64,000 nucleotides of DNA from Pseudodesulfovibrio hydrargyri. GTDB taxonomy: Bacteria > Desulfobacterota > Desulfovibrionia > Desulfovibrionales > Desulfovibrionaceae. Under the pieces are notes generated by a model, which had not been told where the DNA came from, searched no databases, and was given only the letters and a program-made list of their open reading frames with translations. The stretch spans positions 1,867,406 through 1,931,405 of the forward strand of contig NZ_LKAQ01000004.1 in the NCBI RefSeq assembly GCF_001874525.1. The letters are read 5' to 3'. A program made the translations under genes and the position numbers. How positions within the stretch are numbered: the stretch's first letter is position 1; every line of letters starts with the position of its first letter. Shown here in pieces: positions 39,677 to 47,705 of the stretch.

Positions 39677-40180
39677 CTACTGGGCGGTGCCGCAGGTCGG
39701 GACCTGGGGGTCGGTGCCGCTTTCGAGCAGCTTGGTGCGGTATTCCTTGACCTCGTCCAGGGAATTCCAGCCCTCGTACATCTCCAGCCATTCGCCGAAC
39801 TCCATGAACGCCTCGTCCAGGTGGGGCTCGTGCATCTTCAGCCAGACGTTGAACAGGTACATCTCGACCTTGAACTTGGCGTCGTCGAAGACCTGGGGCA
39901 GGATCGAGGCCTCGTACTTCTGGCCATCCAGGCGGGCGGCCACGAAGGTGCAGACGTTGTCCTGGGAACGCTGGTAGTCGAGTTCCGCGTCGTTGATCAT
40001 GTCCGCGAACCGGAACAGGCCGGGGAAGTCTTCCTCGATCCGCTTCAGCCTGTCCTCCGGAATTTCGATCCACAACTTGTCGTCCTTCCGGACCACGAAG
40101 TAAAAGCGGAGCCACTGGTCGAACTGGAAGATTTCGACGGCATCCTTGATCGCATTTTTCACGCTGACGCTTCTGAGCAT
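39677..40180 (-). CDS. Hypothetical protein, 167 residues
   Basis: I do not recognise this cytoplasmic-looking protein. It is acidic and rich in aromatic residues, begins MLRSVSVKNAIKDAVEIFQF, contains FYFVVRKDDKLWIEIPED and ends in a short tail with PTCGTAQ. It has no signal peptide or membrane segment. Codon use is like that of its neighbours, and a good terminator lies downstream, so it is a real gene. AAGGAT lies upstream of the ATG. Confidence 0.75.
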   Translation of the reverse strand: MLRSVSVKNAIKDAVEIFQFDQWLRFYFVVRKDDKLWIEIPEDRLKRIEEDFPGLFRFADMINDAELDYQRSQDNVCTFVAARLDGQKYEASILPQVFDDAKFKVEMYLFNVWLKMHEPHLDEAFMEFGEWLEMYEGWNSLDEVKEYRTKLLESGTDPQVPTCGTAQ

Positions 40181-40355
40181 TGTACCGATCCTTTGGAATG
40201 GGGGCTTGGAGACGGGAATATGGACATCATACCGTTTGGAGTCAAGGGGAAATCGGGCGCCCGGGGGGTAGACAAACGGGATGCAGTTGTTATATGAAGT
40301 GCGGCTCGCAAGAAAGAAATGCCCTTACCGGGCCGAAATATCTAAGGAGACAATC

Positions 40356-40466
40356 ATGGCACGCCACAAGAAGCACGAACGCATGAAGGAACTGGACCGC
40401 AAGCGTCACCGCCGTCAGAAGGCCATCAAGGCCCGCATCAGGGAAGCCAAGGCCGCCGCGGCCTAG
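40356..40466 (+). CDS. 36-residue highly basic peptide
   Basis: The ATG is preceded by AAGGAGA at ideal distance. The product is MARHKKHERMKELDRKRHRR followed by QKAIKARIREAKAAAA, with about half of its residues Lys, Arg or His, and is predicted to be one long helix. Its charge resembles ribosomal or RNA-binding small proteins. I know of similar tiny basic proteins of unknown function in other genomes but cannot name the family with certainty. Confidence 0.75.
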   Translation: MARHKKHERMKELDRKRHRRQKAIKARIREAKAAAA

Positions 40467-40603
40467 CCAGTCGTTCGCGTGCGCCGCGTTTGCGGCGGCG
40501 CATCGCGTCACCGGGCCGCCGCCGCGCGGCTCCGGATTGCAATCGCGCCCCGCATGAGGCGCAGAGAATATTCGCCTTTTCCGTCGAAGGAATTTGTTAC
40601 GTC

Positions 40604-40921
40604 ATGCCTATCTACGAGTACCAATGCGAAGTCTGCCACGCCATCTTCGAGGAGTGGCAGTCCGGTTTCCAGGACCATGAAGTACCCTGCCCCGAATGCG
40701 GCGGGGAATCCAAGAAGCTTATTTCCCATTCCTCCTTTCATCTGAAGGGAGGCGGGTGGTACGCGGACGGCTACGGCGGAAAGAGCGCCGGGAACAAGCC
40801 CGGCGAAGCGCAGACGCCCGCCGCGGACGCCGGTTCCTCGACACCGGCCAAGCCCGAATCGGCCCCGGCCTCGACCTGTCCCGCCAAGTCGGACACGTCC
40901 AGCGCGGGGTCCGCGTCCTAG
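40604..40921 (+). CDS. FmdB family zinc ribbon protein
   Basis: The 105-residue protein begins MPIYEYQCEVCHAIFE and continues with PCPECGGES, giving the four-cysteine ribbon typical of FmdB regulators. A long Ala/Pro/Ser-rich tail follows. Members of the family were first seen next to formamidase genes; most have no known target. The start at MPIYEY is diagnostic; the upstream open frame is GC-rich noise. Confidence 0.88.
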   Translation: MPIYEYQCEVCHAIFEEWQSGFQDHEVPCPECGGESKKLISHSSFHLKGGGWYADGYGGKSAGNKPGEAQTPAADAGSSTPAKPESAPASTCPAKSDTSSAGSAS

Positions 40922-40930
40922 ACACGCGCC

Positions 40931-40956
40931 AAAGGCAGCACCCGCTGCCTTTTTTT
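40931..40956 (+). terminator. Intrinsic terminator before purB
   Basis: AAAGGCAGC and GCTGCCTTT form a 9-bp stem with a 4-base loop, running into seven T. It ends the fmdB-like transcript ten bases after the stop codon. Confidence 0.9.
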
Positions 40957-41049
40957 ATGGGTTCGCGCCCCTTGAGTTTTTGCGGCACCGTTGCCATAGT
41001 ATGCCGTTCGCGCGGCCGAACACCCCTTAACACGGAGAGAGACAAGACG

Positions 41050-42348
41050 ATGCTTGAACGGTATTCCCGTCCCGAGATGCGGGCGTTGTGGACCCTGGAG
41101 AACAAGTTCCGGGTCTGGCTGGAAGTGGAGCTGGCTGTGGTCCGGGCCTGGACCGAAATGGGCGAGGTCCCCCAGGCCGCCTGCGACGAGATTCTCGGCA
41201 AGGCGGATTTCGACGTGGACCGCATCCTCGAAATCGAGGAGACCACCAAGCACGACGTCATCGCCTTCCTGTCCGCGGTGGAGGAAAAGGTCGGACCGAG
41301 CTCCCGCTACATCCATCTGGGCTGCACCTCCTCGGACATCGTGGACACGGCCAACGGACTGCTCCTGACCCGCGCCGGGGGGATCATCGCCGAGGGCATC
41401 GACCGTCTGCTCGAGGTCCTCAAGGGGCTGGCCTTCAAGCACAAGGGGCTGCTGTGCATGGGGCGGACCCACGGTATCCACGCCGAGCCGACCACCTACG
41501 GCCTGAAGTTCACCGGGTTTTACGCCGAGTTCGCCCGGCACAGGGAACGCTTCGCCGCCGCCCTGGAAAACATCCGCGTGGGCAAGCTGTCCGGCGCGGT
41601 GGGCACCTTCGCCCACTCCGGCCCCGAGCTGGAGGAGCGCACCTGCGCCTTCCTCGGCCTGACGCCCGACCCGCACTCCACCCAGATCGTCCAGCGCGAC
41701 CGCTACGCCCAGTATTTCACCGCCCTGGCCATGCTGGCCGGGGGCATCGAGCGCCTCGGCCTGGAATTGCGGCACCTGCAGCGCACCGAGGTCTCCGAGG
41801 TGGAGGAAGGCTTCACCAAGGGCCAGAAGGGCTCCTCGGCCATGCCCCACAAGAAGAACCCCATCTCCGCCGAGAACCTCTGCGGCCTGTCGCGGGTCAT
41901 CCGGGGCAACGCCGTGGCGTCCATGGAGAACCAGGCCCTGTGGCACGAGCGCGACATCTCCCACTCCTCGGTGGAGCGGGTCATCATGCCGGACTCCACC
42001 GCGCTGGTCGATTACATGCTCCACCGCATGGCGGGCGTGCTCGAACGGCTGGTGGTCAAGGAGGACGTCATCGAGCGCAACCTGTTGAGTTCGTTCGGCC
42101 TCTTCTACTCGCAGCGGGTCCTGAACAAGCTCATCAACACGGGCCTCAAGCGCCAGGAGGCGTACGAGATGGTCCAGAAGGTGGCCATGCGCTGCTGGGA
42201 AAACCGCGTCCAGTTCGAGGACGAGGTCCGTAACGACCCGGAAGTAAACAAGCATCTCGCTTCTAACGATCTTGACGAAGCTTTCGACCCTTCGTATTAC
42301 AAACGGTATGAGGATGTGGTTTTCGACCGCGTTTTCGAGGGAAACTAG
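41050..42348 (+). CDS. purB: Adenylosuccinate lyase
   Basis: The 432-residue enzyme belongs to the fumarase/aspartase superfamily, with GCTSSDIVDTAN near residue 90, GRTHGIHAEPTT in the centre and the signature GSSAMPHKKNP. It catalyses two purine steps, SAICAR to AICAR and adenylosuccinate to AMP, each releasing fumarate. Length and motifs are those of the short (Bacillus/Thermotoga) type. The stop is one base before pyrE, so a purine and a pyrimidine gene share one transcript. Confidence 0.96.
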   Translation: MLERYSRPEMRALWTLENKFRVWLEVELAVVRAWTEMGEVPQAACDEILGKADFDVDRILEIEETTKHDVIAFLSAVEEKVGPSSRYIHLGCTSSDIVDTANGLLLTRAGGIIAEGIDRLLEVLKGLAFKHKGLLCMGRTHGIHAEPTTYGLKFTGFYAEFARHRERFAAALENIRVGKLSGAVGTFAHSGPELEERTCAFLGLTPDPHSTQIVQRDRYAQYFTALAMLAGGIERLGLELRHLQRTEVSEVEEGFTKGQKGSSAMPHKKNPISAENLCGLSRVIRGNAVASMENQALWHERDISHSSVERVIMPDSTALVDYMLHRMAGVLERLVVKEDVIERNLLSSFGLFYSQRVLNKLINTGLKRQEAYEMVQKVAMRCWENRVQFEDEVRNDPEVNKHLASNDLDEAFDPSYYKRYEDVVFDRVFEGN

Positions 42349-42349
42349 G

Positions 42350-42907
42350 ATGACGGAACTCAAATCAAGGCTGGCCAAGCTCCTGCTCAAGCTCTCCTAC
42401 AAGGAGGGCGACTTCACGCTGACGTCGGGGAAAAAGAGCGACTATTATTTCGACTGCAAGCAGACGGCGCTGAATGCCGAGGGCGGCTACCTCATCGGCC
42501 GGCTGTTCGTCGAAATGCTCAAAGACTACGCTGTGCAGGGCGTGGGCGGCATGACCCTGGGGGCGGACCCGCTGGTCACCTCGGTGACCGTGGTCTCCTT
42601 TCTGGAGCAACGCCCTCTGCCCGGTTTCATCATCCGCAAGAAATCCAAGGGCCACGGCACCAACCAGTATCTCGAGGGACTGGCCAACTTCAAGCGGGGC
42701 GACAAGGTCGTTTTGCTGGAGGACGTCTGCACCACCGGCGGCACGCTGATCACGGCGGCCGAGCGGGTGCGCGACGCCGAGCTCGAGATCGTCGGCGTCC
42801 TGGCCGTCCTGGACCGCGAAGAGGGCGGCCGGGAGCGGTTGAAGGAGGCGGGGCTTGAGCTCAACGCCATCTTCACCCGCAAGGAACTGCTGGCGGCGGG
42901 GAAATAG
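42350..42907 (+). CDS. pyrE: Orotate phosphoribosyltransferase
   Basis: The 185-residue protein shows FTLTSGKKSDYYFDCKQ near the N-terminus and the PRPP-binding motif VVLLEDVCTTGGTL. It converts orotate and PRPP to OMP in pyrimidine synthesis. The ATG lies one base after the purB stop. A longer in-frame start inside purB is not supported. A gap of 60 bases with no clear terminator leads to the peptidoglycan operon. Confidence 0.96.
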   Translation: MTELKSRLAKLLLKLSYKEGDFTLTSGKKSDYYFDCKQTALNAEGGYLIGRLFVEMLKDYAVQGVGGMTLGADPLVTSVTVVSFLEQRPLPGFIIRKKSKGHGTNQYLEGLANFKRGDKVVLLEDVCTTGGTLITAAERVRDAELEIVGVLAVLDREEGGRERLKEAGLELNAIFTRKELLAAGK

Positions 42908-42967
42908 GGCTCGCCGGGGAGACGCGAGGTCCGGTTCGGGGGCAACCAGGAGCGGTAGTAAGAGTAT

Positions 42968-44227
42968 ATGCGGGTAGTTTTCATCGTCCTGACAATCGTT
43001 TTGTCCGCGACCACGGCCCTGGCCGGGGGCTGGACGCCGTTGCTCTCCTCCCACACCTACGGGCCGAAGCGGATCATCGCCGTGGACAAGGAAGCCCAGG
43101 AACTGATCGTCCTCGAACAGCAGTCTCCACTGCACGAGGTGCGCCGCTTCCCCTGCACCACGGGCCAGTCCATGGGCGACAAGGCCGTGGAGGGCGATAT
43201 GCGCACTCCCGAGGGCGTCTACTTCGTGGGCCATCGCATCAACCGCAAACTGGACTGGGGGCTGTACGGCAACATCGCCTACTCCCTGAACTATCCCAAC
43301 CCCATCGACCGCATCAAGGGCAAGACCGGGTCCGGCATCTGGCTGCACGGCCGGGGCAAGACCTTCCTGCCGCGCGACACGCTCGGCTGCGTGGCCCTCA
43401 AGGTTCCGGACATGAAGGACGTGGCCCTGGAGGCCTCCTACGGCACGCCCGTGGTCATCGCCGACGACGTCAGCTGGTCCGCCGATCCGGGCGAGAGCGA
43501 GGTCACGGCCCTGACCCTGGCCAAGACCCTCGAGGCCTGGGCCCGCGACTGGGGGGCCAAGGACGACAAGTTCTTCTCCTATTACGATGGCCCGATGCTG
43601 GAGTTGTCCGAGGGACTGGATTTCGAGGGGTTCGAGGAGCACAAGCGCAACATCTTCGCCTCCCAGCCCTGGATACAGGTCATGGTCGGCAACGTCCGGG
43701 CCGTCCCGGGCCCCGGCTACTGGGTGACCTGGTTCGACCAGTACTACCGCACCAGGGGCATGGCCTCGACCACGGGCAAGCGGTTCTACTGGGTCCAGGA
43801 CGACCAGGGCGGCTGGCGCATCGCCGGGCGCGAGTACGTCCCGGCCTCGGAACAGCTGGACGCCAAGTACCTGGCCTCCAAGGCGGGCGAGGCCAGGGCG
43901 CTGGTGGAGAAGTGGCGCGAGGCGTGGCTCGCCGGGAACGCCGAAGCCTACGAGAATTTTTACGAACACGACGCCGAGCAGGGCGGCCGCAAGGGTGCGG
44001 CGAACATCGCAGAATACAAAAAGACGTTGTGGGAGGAGAAGCCTCCTGTTAGACTGGAGGTTGATGATCTGAAAGTCGCTTTGCATCCCATGGGGCTCAA
44101 GGTGGCCTTTGACCAGGAGTTCGCCGACGCCAGCGGCTACTCGGACCGGGGACGAAAGACCCTGATCCTGGTGCCCGAGGGCGATACCTGGAAAATCGAC
44201 AGCGAGCAGTGGAGACGGATGAGATGA
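42968..44227 (+). CDS. YkuD-fold L,D-carboxypeptidase/transpeptidase of the Csd6 type with two NTF2-like domains
   Basis: The 419-residue protein has a signal peptide (LSATTALAGG). A YkuD domain (~35-165) carries His127 in WLHGRG and nucleophile Cys141 in DTLGCVALK. Two segments, ~175-295 and ~305-419, both look NTF2/SnoaL-like, each with a W-x3-W or W-x4-W start and ending WRIAGRE or WKIDSEQW. In Helicobacter, Csd6 has a YkuD core with a C-terminal NTF2 domain and trims peptidoglycan tetrapeptides to tripeptides for helical shape; Bdellovibrio Bd1075 is similar. Cross-linking transpeptidase activity is the alternative. Its stop overlaps the next start in ATGA. Confidence 0.85.
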   Translation: MRVVFIVLTIVLSATTALAGGWTPLLSSHTYGPKRIIAVDKEAQELIVLEQQSPLHEVRRFPCTTGQSMGDKAVEGDMRTPEGVYFVGHRINRKLDWGLYGNIAYSLNYPNPIDRIKGKTGSGIWLHGRGKTFLPRDTLGCVALKVPDMKDVALEASYGTPVVIADDVSWSADPGESEVTALTLAKTLEAWARDWGAKDDKFFSYYDGPMLELSEGLDFEGFEEHKRNIFASQPWIQVMVGNVRAVPGPGYWVTWFDQYYRTRGMASTTGKRFYWVQDDQGGWRIAGREYVPASEQLDAKYLASKAGEARALVEKWREAWLAGNAEAYENFYEHDAEQGGRKGAANIAEYKKTLWEEKPPVRLEVDDLKVALHPMGLKVAFDQEFADASGYSDRGRKTLILVPEGDTWKIDSEQWRRMR

Positions 44228-44934
44228 GCGATTCCAAGTACAGCGTGCTCTTCATGCGCGACGACCGGGACGTGACCCGGTATCGCCTCAGCCCGTTCTG
44301 GTTGAAGATGTTCGTCTTCAGCCAGGTCTTTCTATTGCTCTGCGCCGCGGGCGGCATCTACATGGGCGTGCGCGGCTTTAGGGTCAACGCCGCCCTCCAG
44401 TCCCAGAAGAAGGATCTGGAGCAGCGGCTGGTGGACGCCGAGGTCCGCCTGGAGCGGCTGGGAAACATGGAGAAGATCCTCGAATCCTACGATCCGGCCG
44501 AGTTGCAGTCCCTGCTGTCCGCGGCCACGACCGAGGTCGAGCAGCAGCCCGAGCCGCGCGAGGAGATCAACCTGAACCAGATCTTCACCCGCACCGACAC
44601 CCGCCAGGTGGGCGTGGAGAACATGCAGGCCAAGCTGACCGGGCGCAAGCTGACCGTCTCCTTCGAATTGAACAATCTGCAGGCTTCCAAGTCCATGGCC
44701 GGGCAGGCGGACTTCATCTACCTGACCAAGGGCGGGCAGGCCGAGGACGCCGAGACCAACAAGGACGATCTGTCGTTCCAGATTCAACGCTTCAAGCGCA
44801 TCCGGACCACCTTCCTCCTGCCCGAGGGCATGGAGCGCAAGGACCTCTTCGGGCTGCGCCTTGAGATCAAGGGAAAGGATGGCGATGTCATTTTTGCCGA
44901 AACATATCCCTTCTATCACATTCTGGCTTCTTAG
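44224..44934 (+). CDS. Single-pass membrane coiled-coil protein of unknown function
   Basis: This 236-residue protein has a short basic N-terminus, one membrane helix (~25-48), a heptad-like coiled coil (~53-85, LQSQKKDLEQRLVDAEVRLE) and a periplasmic beta-rich domain (~125-236). I know no family for it. It overlaps the Csd6-like gene by four bases (ATGA) and the Csd4-like gene starts within its 3' end, so the three products are made together. A role as membrane scaffold for the two peptidases is inferred only from this layout. Confidence 0.8.
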   Translation: MSDSKYSVLFMRDDRDVTRYRLSPFWLKMFVFSQVFLLLCAAGGIYMGVRGFRVNAALQSQKKDLEQRLVDAEVRLERLGNMEKILESYDPAELQSLLSAATTEVEQQPEPREEINLNQIFTRTDTRQVGVENMQAKLTGRKLTVSFELNNLQASKSMAGQADFIYLTKGGQAEDAETNKDDLSFQIQRFKRIRTTFLLPEGMERKDLFGLRLEIKGKDGDVIFAETYPFYHILAS

Positions 44935-46633
44935 CCTGATCCTCCTGTCCGCCGCCTCCCCCGCCCTGGCCGGGTCGTGGGAGCACTCCTTTTTCGCGGG
45001 CACCCAGTATCCGCTCCGGGTCGTTTATCTGCAGGGCGAACAGCCCGGCCCCACGGTCATGGTCCAGGGCGGTATCCAGGGCGACGAGTCCGCGGGCTAC
45101 ATCACGGCCCAGCTCCTGTCCAAGGGCAAGGTCCTGCGCGGCAACCTGATCGTCCTGCCGCGCGCCAACGTGCCGTCCATCAATCTGTGCAAGCGCCAGA
45201 TCAACGTGGACATGAACCGGCGTTTCGACCAGAACTACAACCGCTTCTACGAGGACCGCGTGGCCCGGGTCATCCGCTTTCTGCTCAACCAGGCGGACGC
45301 CTTCATCCATCTCCACGAGGGCAGCGGGTTCTACAACCCGACCTACGTGGACAACCTGCGCAATCCCAAGCGGTACGGCCAGTCCATCATCGTGGACACC
45401 CTGGTCTACAACCAGATCGACCTGGCCCGGACCGTGAACCCGGTCCTGGATGAGCTCAACGACCACATCGGCATGAGCGACTACAAGTTCCAGCTGTTCA
45501 ACACCCGGACCTTCGATCAGGGGACCGATTATCCCGAGATGCGCAAATCCCTGACCTGCTACGCCCTGGCCGAGCACAACATCCCGGCCATAGCCGTGGA
45601 GGTCTCCAAGTCCATCCGCCAGATCGGTTGGAAGGTCCGCCAGCAGCTGACCGCCACGCGCATGCTCCTGCACCGGCTCGGCGTGGAGGTCACCCCTCCC
45701 GAGTTCACGGACGAGGACGTCCGGGCCTATGCCCGCACCGGGATCAAGGTCACGGTCAACGGCCGCACGCTGGGCAGCGACGGGATCATCAACCTGGCTC
45801 CGGGCACGACTCTGGCGGTCAAGTCCGTATCCTCGGGGCCGAGCGAATTTTCCCCGGAACTGGCCCTGTTCGCTTCGGACCGGCCCGGCGTGAACCTGAT
45901 CAACGCCCGACGCATGGTCCTGGAGCCGTTCTCGGAGCTGGAGTTGCGCTCGGACGGCAGCAAGGTGGCCGAGACCAAGATCCGCTGGACCGGCAAACTG
46001 CCCAACGCCCCGGGCGACGACACCCCCGTGTTTGTCTGCTGGCTCAACGGCAACCCGGTCTTCGTGCGCGACGGCGAGACCCTGAACGCGGTGCTCGGCG
46101 ACCAGCTCATCCTCGAGGGCATGTGGGGCAGCGACCTCAAGGAAGTCATCAATCTCAAGGGGTTCGTGGCCATCCCCTGGGCCAACAACGGCCAGGATCT
46201 GGGCTGGGAGATCATCCTGGACCCGGACAACTTCCTGTCCCACTACGCGCTCAAATCCGACCATCCCGGGGCCACCCGGTTCCGGGTGGTCCGCGAGACG
46301 CCCGGCGCGCCCGAGGCAAGTTTTTACGTGGACATCCGGCCGCGCACGGTCCTGGCCCTGCGCCTGGGCGACAGGCACGGCCAGAACCTGCTCATTCCCT
46401 GGAACGCGGGGGGCAGCTATCGGCTGCCCGAGGGCGAGTACGTGTTCGAATCCGCCTGGAGCAACGGCCCGGACGACAAGCTGGTGGCCACGACCGGGGA
46501 CAGGCCCCTCGACGAGGGCCAGTCCTTCAAGGTGGACTATGGCGCTCCGCTCAAGCTGACCGTGCGCCAGGCCACCACCTTCGGCGACATCGGGACCATG
46601 ACCTTCACCGCCAGCGGGCTGGCCAGCCGGTAG
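44879..46633 (+). CDS. M99/Csd4-like peptidoglycan D,L-carboxypeptidase
   Basis: The ~584-residue protein has a signal peptide (LLSAASPALA) and an M14-like zinc carboxypeptidase domain. The first zinc motif is GGIQGDESAG, with Gln67 and Glu70 in place of the usual His-x-x-Glu; His146 in LHEG is the third ligand, and Glu241 in IAVEVSKSI fits the catalytic base. Gln-Glu-His ligation is characteristic of Helicobacter Csd4 and Campylobacter Pgp1 (peptidase family M99), which cut meso-DAP from muropeptide tripeptides and set helical shape. Two or three beta domains follow. The start overlaps the previous gene by 56 bases; ATG at 44885 is an equal alternative. Confidence 0.85.
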   Translation: MAMSFLPKHIPSITFWLLSLILLSAASPALAGSWEHSFFAGTQYPLRVVYLQGEQPGPTVMVQGGIQGDESAGYITAQLLSKGKVLRGNLIVLPRANVPSINLCKRQINVDMNRRFDQNYNRFYEDRVARVIRFLLNQADAFIHLHEGSGFYNPTYVDNLRNPKRYGQSIIVDTLVYNQIDLARTVNPVLDELNDHIGMSDYKFQLFNTRTFDQGTDYPEMRKSLTCYALAEHNIPAIAVEVSKSIRQIGWKVRQQLTATRMLLHRLGVEVTPPEFTDEDVRAYARTGIKVTVNGRTLGSDGIINLAPGTTLAVKSVSSGPSEFSPELALFASDRPGVNLINARRMVLEPFSELELRSDGSKVAETKIRWTGKLPNAPGDDTPVFVCWLNGNPVFVRDGETLNAVLGDQLILEGMWGSDLKEVINLKGFVAIPWANNGQDLGWEIILDPDNFLSHYALKSDHPGATRFRVVRETPGAPEASFYVDIRPRTVLALRLGDRHGQNLLIPWNAGGSYRLPEGEYVFESAWSNGPDDKLVATTGDRPLDEGQSFKVDYGAPLKLTVRQATTFGDIGTMTFTASGLASR

Positions 46634-46660
46634 ACGAACGGCCCGTGCCACCCGGTCCAC

Positions 46661-46704
46661 GCGACAAGCCCCCGCCCGGATGCGTTCCGGCGGGGGCTTG
46701 TCGC
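46661..46704. terminator. Strong terminator-like hairpin after the peptidase operon
   Basis: GCGACAAGCCCCCGCC and its exact complement form a 16-bp stem around a 12-base loop, between the peptidase operon and a convergent zinc-ribbon gene. Confidence 0.75.
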
Positions 46705-46722
46705 GTAAACCGGGCGGAGTGG

Positions 46723-46974
46723 TCAGCGCATGAGCAGGCCGATGAGGGCGAGGGGCAACCCCAGGCCCAGGAGCACGGTCGCGAACTCGTCGGCCCCGTA
46801 CAGGAGGAGCAGGCCTCCGGCGACCGCGAGCCCCGCGCCGCAGAGCATGGCCAGGCGCGGAGAAAGGGGCATGGTCCGTTTGAGGGCGTCGTTGGTCCGG
46901 GCCAGGGGGCGGCCGCAGTTGCGGCATCGGGAGGCGTGCGGCCGGACGGCCGCACCGCAGATCGGGCACTTCAT
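46723..46974 (-). CDS. Small zinc-ribbon membrane protein
   Basis: The 83-residue protein begins MKCPICGAAVRPHASRCRNC, a four-cysteine ribbon, and ends in two hydrophobic helices (~43-60 and 63-82). Such ribbon-plus-membrane proteins are common and uncharacterised. It is followed by a terminator and preceded by the PAP2 gene on the same strand. Confidence 0.75.
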   Translation of the reverse strand: MKCPICGAAVRPHASRCRNCGRPLARTNDALKRTMPLSPRLAMLCGAGLAVAGGLLLLYGADEFATVLLGLGLPLALIGLLMR

Positions 46975-47015
46975 GGGCAGGGGGTTACCATGGTTTGTCG
47001 TTCAAGAAAATCATT

Positions 47016-47663
47016 TTATTCCGGTTGAATGGGGCCAGCCGCCGGTCGGCCGGTCCCGTTGCGGACCAACCGCCAGCCCCACAGGGCGGCGGTCACACCG
47101 ATGAACGCGCCGCAGAGTACGTCCGAAGGGTAATGCCGCAGGGCGAGCACTCGGCTTATACCCACGGCCGTTGCCAGCGCCAGGGCGGGCACGCGCAGCC
47201 GGGGCAGGAGCACCCCCAGGGCGGTCATGGCCGAAAAGATGCGCAGGGTGTGGCCCGAGGGGAAGGAGGCATGCATGCCTCCTCCCGCCAGGGGAAAGAA
47301 GCCGTACACGCCCTTGTTGAAGAGCAGCGGCGGCCGGGCCCGGCCGAAGAGCTCCTTGAACACGTCGCCGACGAGCATGGCGCAGGCCACGGACAGGCAG
47401 AGATAGAGCAGGCCGCGCGAGCGGTTCGTCAGGCCGTTGGCCAGCCCGTCCACGGCCCCAGCGATCAACCCCGCCGCGACCAGAACGTTGAAGAACAGGT
47501 GGTTGGCCACCTGGGACAACCCCTTGGCCGCGGCGTGCCAGGCAGTGCCGCGCAGGCTCAGGGCCGCCTCGGCCGCGGGCCGGTCCACGAAAAGATAGCA
47601 GACGATGATGAGCCCTCCGAGGGCAAGGGCGGCCCATCCGGTCCGGATCAGGGTGGTGCGCAT
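47016..47663 (-). CDS. PAP2 family membrane phosphatase
   Basis: The 215-residue integral membrane protein has about six helices and the three PAP2 phosphatase motifs: KELFGRARP, PSGH, and SRVLALRHYPSDV. All catalytic residues (Arg, Ser-Gly-His, Arg-x5-His) are present. Such enzymes dephosphorylate lipid phosphates, for example phosphatidate, undecaprenyl pyrophosphate or PGP; the substrate here cannot be told. It lies 42 bases downstream of the glycerate kinase gene. Confidence 0.9.
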   Translation of the reverse strand: MRTTLIRTGWAALALGGLIIVCYLFVDRPAAEAALSLRGTAWHAAAKGLSQVANHLFFNVLVAAGLIAGAVDGLANGLTNRSRGLLYLCLSVACAMLVGDVFKELFGRARPPLLFNKGVYGFFPLAGGGMHASFPSGHTLRIFSAMTALGVLLPRLRVPALALATAVGISRVLALRHYPSDVLCGAFIGVTAALWGWRLVRNGTGRPAAGPIQPE

Positions 47664-47705
47664 GGTCCGCCTTCTCCTATGCTCCGACGTTTCGGGCGTA
47701 CCCGG

